From positions 58,661-122,660 of the forward strand of contig CAJUMZ010000008.1 in NCBI GenBank assembly GCA_910587665.1: a stretch of 64,000 nucleotides of DNA, written 5' to 3'. Positions 7,293 to 17,000 of the stretch are shown piece by piece. Below the pieces are notes generated by a model. It was not told the DNA's origin. It saw only the letters and a list, made by a program, of their open reading frames with translations, and made no database searches. This stretch comes from an uncultured Muribaculum sp. (lineage in GTDB: Bacteria; Bacteroidota; Bacteroidia; Bacteroidales; Muribaculaceae). Made by a program: the position numbers and the translations under genes. Numbering within the stretch: the first letter of the stretch is position 1; the number at the start of each line of letters is the position of its first letter.

Positions 7293-8357
7293 TCATCGCG
7301 AAACAGGGCGAAGAATATAGAGCGGAGAGCAGTCAAAACGAGGGAGCGCAACAAGTTGCAGATGACACCCGGCATCGCCCGGCGCGTTAGTCCCCGTACC
7401 CACTTTCAGCCCCTTTGCCACAAGCGAGCCCCTCGACTCCTCAAGAGCCACCTCCGGGGAATTATTGTCATGGCTGAGATGACACAAAAACACGTAACGC
7501 AGGCGCTCGGTATATATATCGGCAAGATACCGGGCAGTCACCTTGTTGTCAAGATGACCGTTGACATTTTGTATACGCGCCTTCAGATATTCCGGATAAG
7601 GACCGAAACGGAGCATATTCAGGTCGTAGTTGCTCTCGATCATAAGATAGTCGGCACGGCGCATGTAATAATCCACACGCTCCGAAATACAACCGAGATC
7701 GGTGGCGATTGCAAACGCGCGATCGTCATGCTCGACATAAAACCCGACATTGTCGGAACCATCGTGCATCACCTCAAAAGCCGTAACGGTAAAATTGTCG
7801 ATGGCAAACGGTATCTCCTTATAGATATTGACCTGATAATCCTTCAATCGACGCGACACATTATGACGCCTCAACATGCCGTTAAGTGCCCTTGGAGTGC
7901 AATAGAGAGCCATGTGGCGGTATTTTTTCAGCAACGCGTAGGCAAACCGCATATGGTCGCTGTGGTCATGGGTCACACATATCCCCTTTACGCTCTCCAT
8001 CGGTATCTTGTAGGCCGCGAGCCCTTCGGCAACCGTCTTCGGATCCACGCCGGCGTCAATCAGAAATCCCGACTTGGTGTCACCGATATAGGAGCAGTTG
8101 CCGCTGCTTCCGCTACCGAAAGACATGAACATAATCTTGTTGGGCACAGGCTTCACCACAATCGGACCAAACGGCAATTCGCCGGCATCGCCACTATGCC
8201 TTGACATACCGCCGGAGAGACGCACCCGCCTCGCATAATCCTCAATATCGGGATGAGTGGGAAAAGCCACTCCCGGAGATGGAGCGACACGCCCCTCAAC
8301 CTCGTCAAAAAGCCCGGGGCAGTCATCAGCAGGATTATGTCGACCGCGTCGTGTCAT
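7293..8357 (-). CDS. Metallo-beta-lactamase-fold hydrolase, YycJ/WalJ-like
   Basis: 354 residues. The metal-binding signature THDHSDH is at 129-135, preceded by GSGSSGNCSYIG, typical of the YycJ/WalJ group (putative nucleases or phosphodiesterases; WalJ lies in the walRK locus of Firmicutes). A later histidine (CHLSHDN) completes the site. The start at 8357 overlaps the upstream methyltransferase stop by 4 nt (ATGA), which favours translational coupling. However, the first 75 or so residues precede the usual family start and look unstructured. Met76/Met78 would give the usual length, so the start is uncertain. The cellular role in Bacteroidetes is unknown. Confidence 0.85.
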   Translation of the reverse strand: MTRRGRHNPADDCPGLFDEVEGRVAPSPGVAFPTHPDIEDYARRVRLSGGMSRHSGDAGELPFGPIVVKPVPNKIMFMSFGSGSSGNCSYIGDTKSGFLIDAGVDPKTVAEGLAAYKIPMESVKGICVTHDHSDHMRFAYALLKKYRHMALYCTPRALNGMLRRHNVSRRLKDYQVNIYKEIPFAIDNFTVTAFEVMHDGSDNVGFYVEHDDRAFAIATDLGCISERVDYYMRRADYLMIESNYDLNMLRFGPYPEYLKARIQNVNGHLDNKVTARYLADIYTERLRYVFLCHLSHDNNSPEVALEESRGSLVAKGLKVGTGTNAPGDAGCHLQLVALPRFDCSPLYILRPVSR

Positions 8358-9070
8358 TGTTTATATAAAAGAAATATTGACGGTATCTTGTCGTAATCAT
8401 AGCTTGCCTTCGCCCACCAAGAGAGCGGTCGGGAGATAATGCTCTCGCGCCCACCGGTTATGTCGGAAGCCACACAGAGCAGCAGCGATGCGGGAAGCGA
8501 CTTGGCCATCTCGGCTATGAGACGGTTGTTGCGATAAGGAGTCTCGATAAAAATCTGGGTCTGGCTCTCATGCCTTATGCGCCGTTCCATTTCGTGCATC
8601 TTTGCAAGACGCGCCTCCCTGTCGACCGGCAGATAGCCGTTAAACGCGAAGTTCTGTCCGTTGAAACCGGAACCCATAAGCGACATCAGAATGCTTGACG
8701 GACCCACAAGCGGCACAACCTTGAAACCCTTGCGCTGAGCCACCGCAACCAGGTCGGCACCCGGATCAGCGACAGCTGGGCATCCCGCCTCCGAGATCAC
8801 ACCTATGTCATGCCCCTCTTCAGCAGGCTTCAGGAGAGCGTCGACCTGCTCGCGCCGCGTATGCTCGTTAAGTTCGGCAAAATTCAGGTCATCTATTACA
8901 ATCGAGCGGTCACACTTCTTCAGGAAGCGTCGCGCCGAGCGCAGATTTTCCACCACGAAATATTCAAGCGACCGTATAATCTCCAGATTATATGACGGGA
9001 GTACCTTTTCAAGCTCGCAATCACCCAACGTGACGGGGATAAGATATATACAGGAAACTTTTTCTTTCAT
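8354..9070 (-). CDS. SAM-dependent methyltransferase, RsmI-like tetrapyrrole methylase fold
   Basis: 238 residues of the tetrapyrrole (corrin/porphyrin) methylase superfamily. The signature SEAGCPAVADPG is at about 93-104, followed by VVPLVGPSSILMSLMGSGF. RsmI 2'-O-methylates C1402 of 16S rRNA, and this shorter Bacteroidetes form belongs to the same family. It lacks the C-terminal extension of E. coli RsmI (about 286 residues), so the exact target is inferred. It overlaps the downstream hydrolase by 4 nt and is preceded by a -7 box at 9101-9108. Confidence 0.85.
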   Translation of the reverse strand: MKEKVSCIYLIPVTLGDCELEKVLPSYNLEIIRSLEYFVVENLRSARRFLKKCDRSIVIDDLNFAELNEHTRREQVDALLKPAEEGHDIGVISEAGCPAVADPGADLVAVAQRKGFKVVPLVGPSSILMSLMGSGFNGQNFAFNGYLPVDREARLAKMHEMERRIRHESQTQIFIETPYRNNRLIAEMAKSLPASLLLCVASDITGGRESIISRPLSWWAKASYDYDKIPSIFLLYKQ

Positions 9071-9100
9071 AATGCAGTGACGATTCAGCGCAAACTCTTA

Positions 9101-9108
9101 CAAAGTTA
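9101..9108 (-). promoter_or_regulatory. -7 box of the RsmI-like gene
   Basis: Minus-strand TAACTTTG, 30 nt before the ATG at 9070. No clear -33 element. Confidence 0.5.
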
Positions 9109-9184
9109 CCCATTTCCCTCCAATAAGCCGCATTAATATTTGTGAAAAAGCTTCCTGCAAAAGATATCATACCGACATCGGGCA

Positions 9185-10621
9185 TCAGCTCTGCTCCATG
9201 CCGCGGAACCAGTCGGCGACAGAAGGGGTATCCTCGGCGATACCCGTCCCGGCTTCCACACCGTATTCCTCACCATGCTGCGACAGGTCAAGCCCGATTT
9301 CCTCGCTATGGCGCGACACACGCAGTGGTATTATCTTGTTGGTCAACCAATAAAGAAAATAGCTCACGGCAAACGTATAGACAAACACCATCAGCAGCAC
9401 GAGGATGTGATTCCAGAAAAATTCGGTGCGAGAAATCTCCATCGCACCATCGCGAGCAAAGAAGTCATAGGCGAAAATACCGGTAAGCACGGTGCCGATG
9501 ATACCGCCAAGACCATGGGTCGGGAACACGTCAAGCGCGTCGTCAAGCATCTGCCCGTAGCCTTTCCAGGCGACAGCCATGTTGCAACAAAGCGTGATCA
9601 CAAAGGCGATAAACACACTCTGTCCCACAGTAACCCAACCGGCACAAGGGGTTATGGCCACAAGACCCACTACCGCACCGATAGCAGCGCCCATCGCCGA
9701 CGGCTTGTGACCGCGGAGGGCATCAAACACCACCCATGTCACCATAGCCGTAGCAGCCGCCGTGTTGGTGTTGAGAAACGCCGACACCGCAATGCCGTCG
9801 GCAGCGAGCGAACTACCGCCGTTGAAGCCGAACCAACCAAGCCAAAGCAGTGCCGCACCAAGGAGCACAAACGGCACATTGGCAGGCTTCGCCGCCTCCT
9901 GTGAAGGAGTGCGCTTACCAAGGAACATCGCACCGGCAAGAGCGGCTATACCGGAAGCCGCGTGTACCACTATACCTCCAGCATAGTCATGCACGTGGAA
10001 CATTCCGAAGAGGCCTTCCGGATGCCATGTGCAGTGAGCAAGCGGGCAATACACGAGCACCACCCAAAGCACCATGAAAAGCAGATAGCCGGAGAAGCGC
10101 ACACGCTCGGCAAATGAACCGGTGATAAGCGACGGAGTGATGATGGCAAATTTCATCTGAAACAGGGCAAACAGCGCCAGGGGAATTGTCGTAGTGGCAA
10201 TACCGATTTCCGACAGATCACCGCCCGTGACATTACCGACCCCCACGTTGTCAAACATAAAGAAATCCAACGGATTACCGATCACATGAGCAATGTCGTC
10301 GCCAAACGCAAGGCTGAATCCGAACACAACCCATATCACACTGACAAAACCCATCACAATAAAACTCTGCAACATAGTGGAGATCACATTTTTAACCCTA
10401 ACCATCCCACCATAGAAAAATGAAAGACCCGGGGTCATCATAAGCACAAAAATCGTGGCGGTGATCATCCATGCCACGTTGGCATAAAGATGATTGTTAG
10501 GCATATCAAACAATGCGAGTCCCTCATCACGACTTGTAAACAAACCTAAAACACTTACGGCGGCAATAATGACAAACGTAATAAGCCATCCGTAACTTAC
10601 TTTCCTACCTTTAATATACAT
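9185..10621 (-). CDS. amtB: Ammonium transporter (Amt/MEP/Rh family)
   Basis: 478 residues with about 11-12 membrane helices, longer than E. coli AmtB (about 430 with signal). The twin pore histidines are recognisable as H220 in YAGGIVVHAASG and H369 in FPTHGLGGIIG. The N-terminal PGLSFFYGGMVRVKN segment is also conserved. It conducts ammonium/ammonia across the inner membrane. The C-terminal cytoplasmic tail ends in an acidic stretch with GLDLSQHGEEYG, a typical GlnK-interacting type of tail, but no glnK lies next to it here. The upstream region (10622-10867, 246 bp) is AT-rich with no recognised nitrogen-control site. Confidence 0.96.
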   Translation of the reverse strand: MYIKGRKVSYGWLITFVIIAAVSVLGLFTSRDEGLALFDMPNNHLYANVAWMITATIFVLMMTPGLSFFYGGMVRVKNVISTMLQSFIVMGFVSVIWVVFGFSLAFGDDIAHVIGNPLDFFMFDNVGVGNVTGGDLSEIGIATTTIPLALFALFQMKFAIITPSLITGSFAERVRFSGYLLFMVLWVVLVYCPLAHCTWHPEGLFGMFHVHDYAGGIVVHAASGIAALAGAMFLGKRTPSQEAAKPANVPFVLLGAALLWLGWFGFNGGSSLAADGIAVSAFLNTNTAAATAMVTWVVFDALRGHKPSAMGAAIGAVVGLVAITPCAGWVTVGQSVFIAFVITLCCNMAVAWKGYGQMLDDALDVFPTHGLGGIIGTVLTGIFAYDFFARDGAMEISRTEFFWNHILVLLMVFVYTFAVSYFLYWLTNKIIPLRVSRHSEEIGLDLSQHGEEYGVEAGTGIAEDTPSVADWFRGMEQS

Positions 10622-10831
10622 ACCGTTATACTTTTATATGAATTTCCATCATGTTTATAGCAAATGTTAAGCAAAGCGACAAGCGAGACAACCAATTGCC
10701 ATATCTTCCCAATAAAACAAAGCAAAAAGCAATATTTTACGAAGCAAAATAAGACAAAAGAAATTAAACCACCAAATTTTAAAGCAAATTTCTTTTAACA
10801 AATCCATAAAATTAACACTTGTCAATCGCAT

Positions 10832-10862
10832 TTGCACCATTACCACATTTTAGCTATTTTTG
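10832..10862 (+). promoter_or_regulatory. Canonical Bacteroidetes promoter of the 10868-13986 operon
   Basis: TTG (10832-10834), 20-nt spacer, TATTTTTG (10855-10862), then the ATG at 10868 only 5 nt later. Transcription would start at or next to the ATG, giving a leaderless or nearly leaderless mRNA. The 17-mer 10851-10867 is identical to the ybeY promoter element. Confidence 0.65.
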
Positions 10863-10867
10863 CAATA

Positions 10868-12523
10868 ATGGAAAACGAGACGTATAACCGACATCACAGC
10901 CTTGCGGCAACCTCAGGCATAATGCTATGGCTCACGCTATCGATTGCCTACATGTCGCAGTGCATACTGTTTATCGCAGGCATCGGAGTCACGGCATGGG
11001 CATTTCCCGCAGCATTCCTATTGGCTGCCTCAAGCACAAGGCTATGGTCAAAAGACACAAGGCAATTACTGCAAGCTGCCGCCGTAAACATAACACTCAT
11101 AACGTCATTCATATTATTCTGCTCCTTCATTGAAGATTACAGCTATGACGGCAACTATTACCACCAGGAGATAATAGCGCGCCTGCTCGCCGGATGGAAT
11201 CCGTTTTATGGCAATCCCGTTGATGACACGTCACTGTGGGTATCCCACTATGCCAAGGGGGTCGAAATAGTGGAAGCCGATATTGCCGCCGCATGCGGCA
11301 TGATAGAGGGAGGCAAAGCCTTCAACCTCATCCTCATCACCGCGACAGGACTTTCGGGATACGCCTTTTTGGGCCGCTTTGAGCAGTTGAGGCCGGTAAA
11401 AAGAAGATTGCCGCTGCTACTATTGTTCATACTCAATCCGGTAGGGGTAACGCAATCATTCACTTTTTATATAGACTACACCAAATATTATTACCTGCTG
11501 CTCACGCTGATGCTGCTATACCGCCTGCGGGAGGAATACACAGTTCGCGACCTCTCACTGCTTGCATCAGTGATAATACTCGCTATCGGCACAAAATTCA
11601 ACATATTTTTTGAGGAAGGGGTCGTGCTGCTTCTCGCAATCGCATGGTTCTTCGCCACCGGAAAGCGACGTCTCGCGTCACGCCTTGTCGCAACAGGACT
11701 TGTTGCCCTGATACTCGGCGCCTGTGTAGCGGGATACCATCCATATGTCACAAACTATCTAACCCGCTCCCACCCGCTATTTCCGCTTATGGGCGAAGGA
11801 GCCGCTGACATAATGTCAACCAATACACCCGAATGCTTCACGGACAACAACCGGGTCATCAATTTCTTCATATCTCTTTTTTCAGTCAACGCGCCTACTT
11901 ACGACGGGCGTTCAGGCGCGTTTTCTCCGTTGATGCCTCTGATGCTTCTGCTCAGCGGAGCGATGCTGATATATTACCGCAAGAGGATTCCCGGCGCAAT
12001 TATCTACATTGCAATATGTACCCTTGTCAGTTGCTTCTTTTTCGAGCAATCGTGGTGGGCGAGATACATATGCCAGCTATGGCTCATCCCGCCATTAGCG
12101 GTAATGGGCGTCATGCTTGTCAGTGCTGCAAAATGCCGAATCGCAATATGGACAATCATCACTTGCGGACTCATTGCAGCGACAGCGGGCTTGGTGCGCA
12201 CGGTTTATCCGGCACTGGCAAACACCGTTTTCCGCCATTGCCTCTATGACAGGCTTAAAGGTAAGGAAGTAACTACATACAACACCAGCCTACAGATGAT
12301 CAGACACCTTGACGAGCATAGCATCAATGCGGTAAGCAAGCCGGTAGAAAGCATGCCCCCTGGGAGCTGCCACGCATATTATTACGGCTCCGACGATCCC
12401 GATTATTTTCAGATGATCGAGATTTCGCCCGACGACTACAACAGCATGACCTATCATCCACTGGCAAAATCATTTAATTTCAATAAACGGCTATACATAG
12501 CGACCTACAATAATGATAAGTGA
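10868..12523 (+). CDS. Multispanning membrane protein, probable GT-C type glycosyltransferase
   Basis: 551 residues from the ATG at 10868. An in-frame TTG at 10832 is the -33 box. About 10-12 hydrophobic helices run through residues 15-460. The first extracytoplasmic loop contains SYDGNYYHQ (D94, G95, Y98, H99), an acidic motif of the sort used by GT-C glycosyltransferases that take polyprenyl-phosphate sugars. A soluble C-terminal tail of about 90 residues follows. I do not recognise a named family. It overlaps the UbiA-type gene by 11 nt. Together with that gene and the HAD gene, this suggests it could use a polyprenyl-phospho-sugar made by its neighbours. That role is inference from context. 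Confidence 0.7.
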   Translation: MENETYNRHHSLAATSGIMLWLTLSIAYMSQCILFIAGIGVTAWAFPAAFLLAASSTRLWSKDTRQLLQAAAVNITLITSFILFCSFIEDYSYDGNYYHQEIIARLLAGWNPFYGNPVDDTSLWVSHYAKGVEIVEADIAAACGMIEGGKAFNLILITATGLSGYAFLGRFEQLRPVKRRLPLLLLFILNPVGVTQSFTFYIDYTKYYYLLLTLMLLYRLREEYTVRDLSLLASVIILAIGTKFNIFFEEGVVLLLAIAWFFATGKRRLASRLVATGLVALILGACVAGYHPYVTNYLTRSHPLFPLMGEGAADIMSTNTPECFTDNNRVINFFISLFSVNAPTYDGRSGAFSPLMPLMLLLSGAMLIYYRKRIPGAIIYIAICTLVSCFFFEQSWWARYICQLWLIPPLAVMGVMLVSAAKCRIAIWTIITCGLIAATAGLVRTVYPALANTVFRHCLYDRLKGKEVTTYNTSLQMIRHLDEHSINAVSKPVESMPPGSCHAYYYGSDDPDYFQMIEISPDDYNSMTYHPLAKSFNFNKRLYIATYNNDK

Positions 12524-13391
12524 CATCATAACACTCCTGCGCCCAAAGCAATGGGTCAAAAACACATTTGTCTTTCTGCCGATGTTTTTCAGCGGCAACC
12601 TGCTGCGATGGGAATATTGGGCAGAATCGTTTGCTGCATTTGTAATTTTCTGCATCGCGGCGTCAGGAATATATTGCCTCAACGACGTCATGGACTCGGA
12701 ACTTGACCGGATGCACCCATTGAAGCGCACGCGCCCTGTCGCGAGCGGAAAAATATCCAAGCGGATTGCCCTTTCTGTGATGAGTGCACTGCTCATAGCG
12801 GCCATAGCCGCCACGGCATTGCTGTTCAGCAACAACACCGGAGCCACGGCAACAATAGCGCTGTATATAGCACTCAACATCGCTTACTCCATACGCCTCA
12901 AGCATATCGCCCTTGTCGACGTATTTATCATCGGCACGGGATTTGTGTTCCGCGTGCTGTTCGGCGGACTTGCCTGCCACATTCCGTTATCACCCTGGAT
13001 AGTGATTCTGGTATTTCTCGTCACAACTTTCATGGCACTTGCCAAACGCAGAGATGACCTTCTCCTTTATGAAAAAGAGGGCAAAAAAATGCGCAAAAGC
13101 ATCACCAACTATAGCCTGAGTTTCCTCGACCAATCACTCGGAATACTCGCCGCAACCTCGATAGTGTGCTACATACTATATACCGTATCGCCCGACACCA
13201 CAAGCCGCCTCGGCAACGACTACGTGTACACCTCCACCATCTTCGTGATAGCAGGCATATTACGCTATCTCCAGCTGACATTAGTCGACGAGAAATCGGG
13301 AAGCCCCACGGAAATCCTATGTCACGACCCTTTCATACAGACATGCATAGCAGGCTGGATCATCCTTTTTATAATCCTAATCTACTTATAG
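12513..13391 (+). CDS. UbiA-family prenyltransferase, decaprenyl-phosphate phosphoribosyltransferase (DPPR synthase)-like
   Basis: 292 residues with about 8-9 helices. The first catalytic motif is NDVMDSELDRMHPLKRTRP (N57, D58, D61, D65), and KRRDDLLLYEKEG forms the second aspartate-rich site. This pattern (NDxxDxxxDrxHPxKxxRPvASG) matches DPPR synthase, which in mycobacteria (UbiA/Rv3806c) moves 5-phosphoribose from PRPP to decaprenyl phosphate. It differs from menaquinone or ubiquinone UbiA enzymes. It overlaps the upstream membrane protein by 11 nt and is followed 4 nt later by a HAD phosphatase, as expected if the product is dephosphorylated. The actual lipid and donor are not shown by sequence alone. 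Confidence 0.85.
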   Translation: MISDIITLLRPKQWVKNTFVFLPMFFSGNLLRWEYWAESFAAFVIFCIAASGIYCLNDVMDSELDRMHPLKRTRPVASGKISKRIALSVMSALLIAAIAATALLFSNNTGATATIALYIALNIAYSIRLKHIALVDVFIIGTGFVFRVLFGGLACHIPLSPWIVILVFLVTTFMALAKRRDDLLLYEKEGKKMRKSITNYSLSFLDQSLGILAATSIVCYILYTVSPDTTSRLGNDYVYTSTIFVIAGILRYLQLTLVDEKSGSPTEILCHDPFIQTCIAGWIILFIILIYL

Positions 13392-13395
13392 ACCA

Positions 13396-13986
13396 ATGGA
13401 AAAACGCAGAATAGTGACATTTGACTTCGACGGCACGCTTACAACCGGCGACACATTCATCGCCTTTGCCCTTCATGCCCTTACGCGGCGACGTGTCATC
13501 GCCTCAATAATCGCGGAATCGGCTACTCTTACAGGCTGGAAATGCGGCATAATATCCAACGGCAAGGCAAAGCAACGGCTCTTCAAAAGACTGTTCGGCG
13601 GCATGACAATAGCAGAATTTAACCGGCACTGCTCGACATTTGCCACAGAAATAGACAAGATGATGCGCCACGAAATGATCCAAACACTCAAATCGGCGCG
13701 CGAGGGAGCCGACAAAGTTTACATAATATCGGCAAGTATCGAAAACTGGATAAAACCCTGGGCTAAAAGCCTTGGGATAGACGAGGTGATAGCCACACGC
13801 ATAACCGTGGACTCAGAAGGAATTGTAACCGGCGGTTTTGACGGCAACAACTGCTATGGCGCGGAAAAAGTGAGACGCCTGCAAGAAGCAGAGCCACAAA
13901 GGGAAAGCTATATACTCACCTCCTATGGCGACAGCCGGGGCGACCGCGAAATACTCGCGTTCGCCGACCACCCGCACCTTGTATAG
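13396..13986 (+). CDS. HAD-IB family phosphatase
   Basis: 196 residues. Motif I is DFDGT (D10, D12), a lysine-rich motif III lies near KAKQRLFKRLFGG, and motif IV is GDSRGD near residue 178. The cap is small and helical, as in the phosphoserine-phosphatase-like HAD-IB group. It lies 4 nt after the DPPR-synthase-like gene. In mycobacteria the phosphoribosyl lipid must be dephosphorylated before epimerisation, and this HAD protein is a plausible functional substitute. That assignment rests on neighbourhood only. The protein could also be a general small-molecule phosphatase. Confidence 0.85.
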   Translation: MEKRRIVTFDFDGTLTTGDTFIAFALHALTRRRVIASIIAESATLTGWKCGIISNGKAKQRLFKRLFGGMTIAEFNRHCSTFATEIDKMMRHEMIQTLKSAREGADKVYIISASIENWIKPWAKSLGIDEVIATRITVDSEGIVTGGFDGNNCYGAEKVRRLQEAEPQRESYILTSYGDSRGDREILAFADHPHLV

Positions 13987-14002
13987 AATATTACACGATT
14001 GC

Positions 14003-14033
14003 TTGTGTGTGCGACGGAAATGACGTAATTTTG
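14003..14033 (+). promoter_or_regulatory. carB promoter
   Basis: TTG (14003-14005), 20-nt spacer, TAATTTTG (14026-14033). The ATG at 14065 leaves a leader of roughly 25 nt. No attenuator or pyrimidine-binding structure is apparent. Confidence 0.6.
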
Positions 14034-14064
14034 CAATCAAAATATTATCATCACGGAAAACCAT

Positions 14065-17000
14065 ATGAAAAAAGTTTTGCTACTCGGTTCCGGCGCCCTA
14101 AAAATCGGGCAAGCGGGCGAATTTGACTACTCCGGCTCCCAGGCACTGAAAGCCATGCGTGAGGAAGGAATCTCGACAGTGTTAATCAACCCCAACATCG
14201 CTACTATCCAGACATCGGAAGGCGTTGCCGACCAAGTCTATTTCCTCCCCATCACCCCCTATTTCGTTGAGGAGGTCATAAAGAAAGAGCGACCCGACGG
14301 CATACTACTCGCTTTCGGCGGACAGACTGCGCTTAACTGCGGTACTGAACTTTATCTCAACGGCACCCTTGAAAAATACGGAGTCAAGGTACTCGGCACT
14401 TCGGTAGAAGCCATCATGATCACAGAGGACCGCGATCTCTTCGTGAAAAAACTCAACGAGATCGACGTAAAGACCCCGGTGTCGCAAGCAGTGGAGTCAA
14501 TCGACGACGCAGTGGAGGTAGCCCACCGTATCGGTTTTCCGGTAATGGTGCGCTCAGGCTATGCGCTCGGTGGCCTCGGCTCCGGAATATGCACCAATGA
14601 CGAGGAATTCCGCCGTCATTGCGAAAGCGCCCTTGCCTACTCCAAGCAGATACTTGTCGAGGAGTCGCTCAAAGGCTGGAAGGAGATCGAGTTTGAGGTG
14701 ATCCGTGATGCCAACGACCATTGCTTCACAGTAGTGCCGATGGAAAACTTCGACCCGCTTGGTATCCACACCGGCGAGTCGATCGTGGTAGCACCTATCG
14801 TGTCGCTCACGCCCGAGCAGATAAAGATGCTTGAGGATATCGCCACCCGCGTTGTGCGCCACATCGGCATCGTAGGCGAGTGCAACATCCAGTATGCTTT
14901 CAACGCCACTACCAACGACTACCGAATCATCGAGATCAACGCACGTCTGAGCCGCTCGTCGGCACTCGCGTCAAAGGCATCAGGCTATCCCCTCGCCTTT
15001 GTTGCGGCAAAACTCGCACTCGGCTATACACTCGACCAGATCGGCGAGATGGGCACCCCCAACTCGGCATATGTCGCACCGTCGGTCGACTACATGATTG
15101 TAAAGATACCGCGCTGGGACCTCACAAAGTTTGTGGGCGTCGACCGCGAAATCGGCTCATCGATGAAGTCGGTGGGTGAAATAATGTCAATCGGCAAGTC
15201 GTTTGAAGAAATTATCCAGAAAGGACTCCGCATGATAGGCCAGGGCATGCACGGCTTCGTAGGCAACAACGACCTCCGTTTCGATGACCTTGACAACGCA
15301 CTCTCCCACCCTACCGACCTCCGTATATTCGCCATCGCACAGGCTCTTGAAAACGGCTACACCGTAGAGCGCATAGAGGAACTTACAAAGATTGACAAGT
15401 GGTTTATAAGCCGCCTCGAGAACATTGTAAAATATAAGTCGGTGCTTTCCCAGTACAACAAGATCGAGGAACTCCCCGCCGACGTGCTCAAGGAAGCGAA
15501 GCGACTCGGCTTCTCCGACTTCCAGATAGCTCGCTTCGTGGAAAACCCCACCGGCAACATGGAGGCGGAAAACCTTCGTGTACGTGCTCATCGCAAGCAG
15601 CTCGGCGTCACCCCGTGCGTGCGCCGCATCAATACCGTCGCCTCGGAATATCCCGATCTCACCAACTACCTTTACGTGACTTACGGAGCCAACGAAAACG
15701 CCATACGCTACGACATGAACGCCGGCAACAATATCGTGGTGCTTGGCTCGGGAGCCTACCGCATCGGAAGCTCGGTAGAGTTTGACTGGTGTTCGGTCAA
15801 TGCCGCCAACACCTGCCGCAAACTTGGCTACAGGTCGATAATGATCAACTATAACCCGGAGACGGTGTCAACCGACTACGACATGTGTGACCGTCTCTAT
15901 TTCGACGAACTGAGCTTTGAGCGCGTAATGGACATCATCGACCTTGAGACACCGCGTGGCGTCATCGTGAGCGTAGGCGGTCAGATACCCAACAACCTCG
16001 CCATGAAGCTTTACCGCCGTCACGTGCCGGTGCTCGGCACATCGCCGGTGTCGATCGACCGCGCCGAAAACCGTCACAAATTCTCGGCCATGCTCGACCA
16101 GCTCGGCATTGACCAGCCACGCTGGAAAGAGATGACCACGGAGGCAGAGATCGACAGTTTCATCGAAGAGGTCGGATTCCCTGTACTGATACGCCCGAGC
16201 TACGTGCTTTCAGGCGCGGCGATGAACGTATGCTATGACTATGACCAGATGCACCGATTCCTTGCCCAGGCGGCAAAGGTATCAAAGGAGTATCCGGTAG
16301 TTGTATCGGAATTCCTTCAGAATGCGAAAGAGATCGAGTTTGACGCCGTGGCGCGCAACGGCGAGATCGTCGAATATGCGATCTCGGAGCATATCGAGTA
16401 TGCCGGAGTGCATTCAGGCGACGCCACCCTCGTGTTCCCCGCACAGAAGATATACATGGCCACAGCACGCCGCATCAAGCGCATCAGCGCCAAGATCGCT
16501 AAAGAGCTTAACATCTCCGGACCGTTCAATATCCAGTATCTTGCCAAAGACAATGACGTGAAGGTGATCGAGTGTAATCTCCGCGCCTCCCGCTCATTCC
16601 CATTTGTCAGCAAGGTACTCAAGAAAAACTTCATCGAGACGGCGACACGCATCATGCTCGGTGAAAAAGTCGAAAAGGTTGACACCTCGACATTTGACAT
16701 CGACTACATAGGCATAAAGGCGTCGCAGTTCTCCTTTGCCCGCCTCCACAAAGCCGACCCGGTGCTCGGCGTCGACATGTCGTCGACCGGCGAGGTAGGC
16801 TGTCTCGGCAAGGATTTTGACGAAGCGCTGCTCAACGCCATGATTTCTGTAGGTCACCATGTGCCGCAGGGTGCGGTGCTTGTAAGTTCGGGCGACGTAC
16901 GTGGCAAAGTCGATATGCTTGATGCCTGCCGTATGCTTGCCGACAGCGGCTACAAGATCTACGCAACCGAGGGAACTGCAAAGTTCCTCAACAACAACGG

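Noticed and set aside
7356..8204. A 282-codon plus-strand frame opposite the YycJ-like gene
   Set aside because: Antisense shadow; the minus-strand frame has the THDHSDH metal motif.
10832..10867. Upstream TTG start for the GT-C gene (and similar at 2326, 40294 GTG, 61045)
   Set aside because: These codons fall in -33 or -7 promoter boxes or directly before a good ATG, so they are untranscribed or untranslated.
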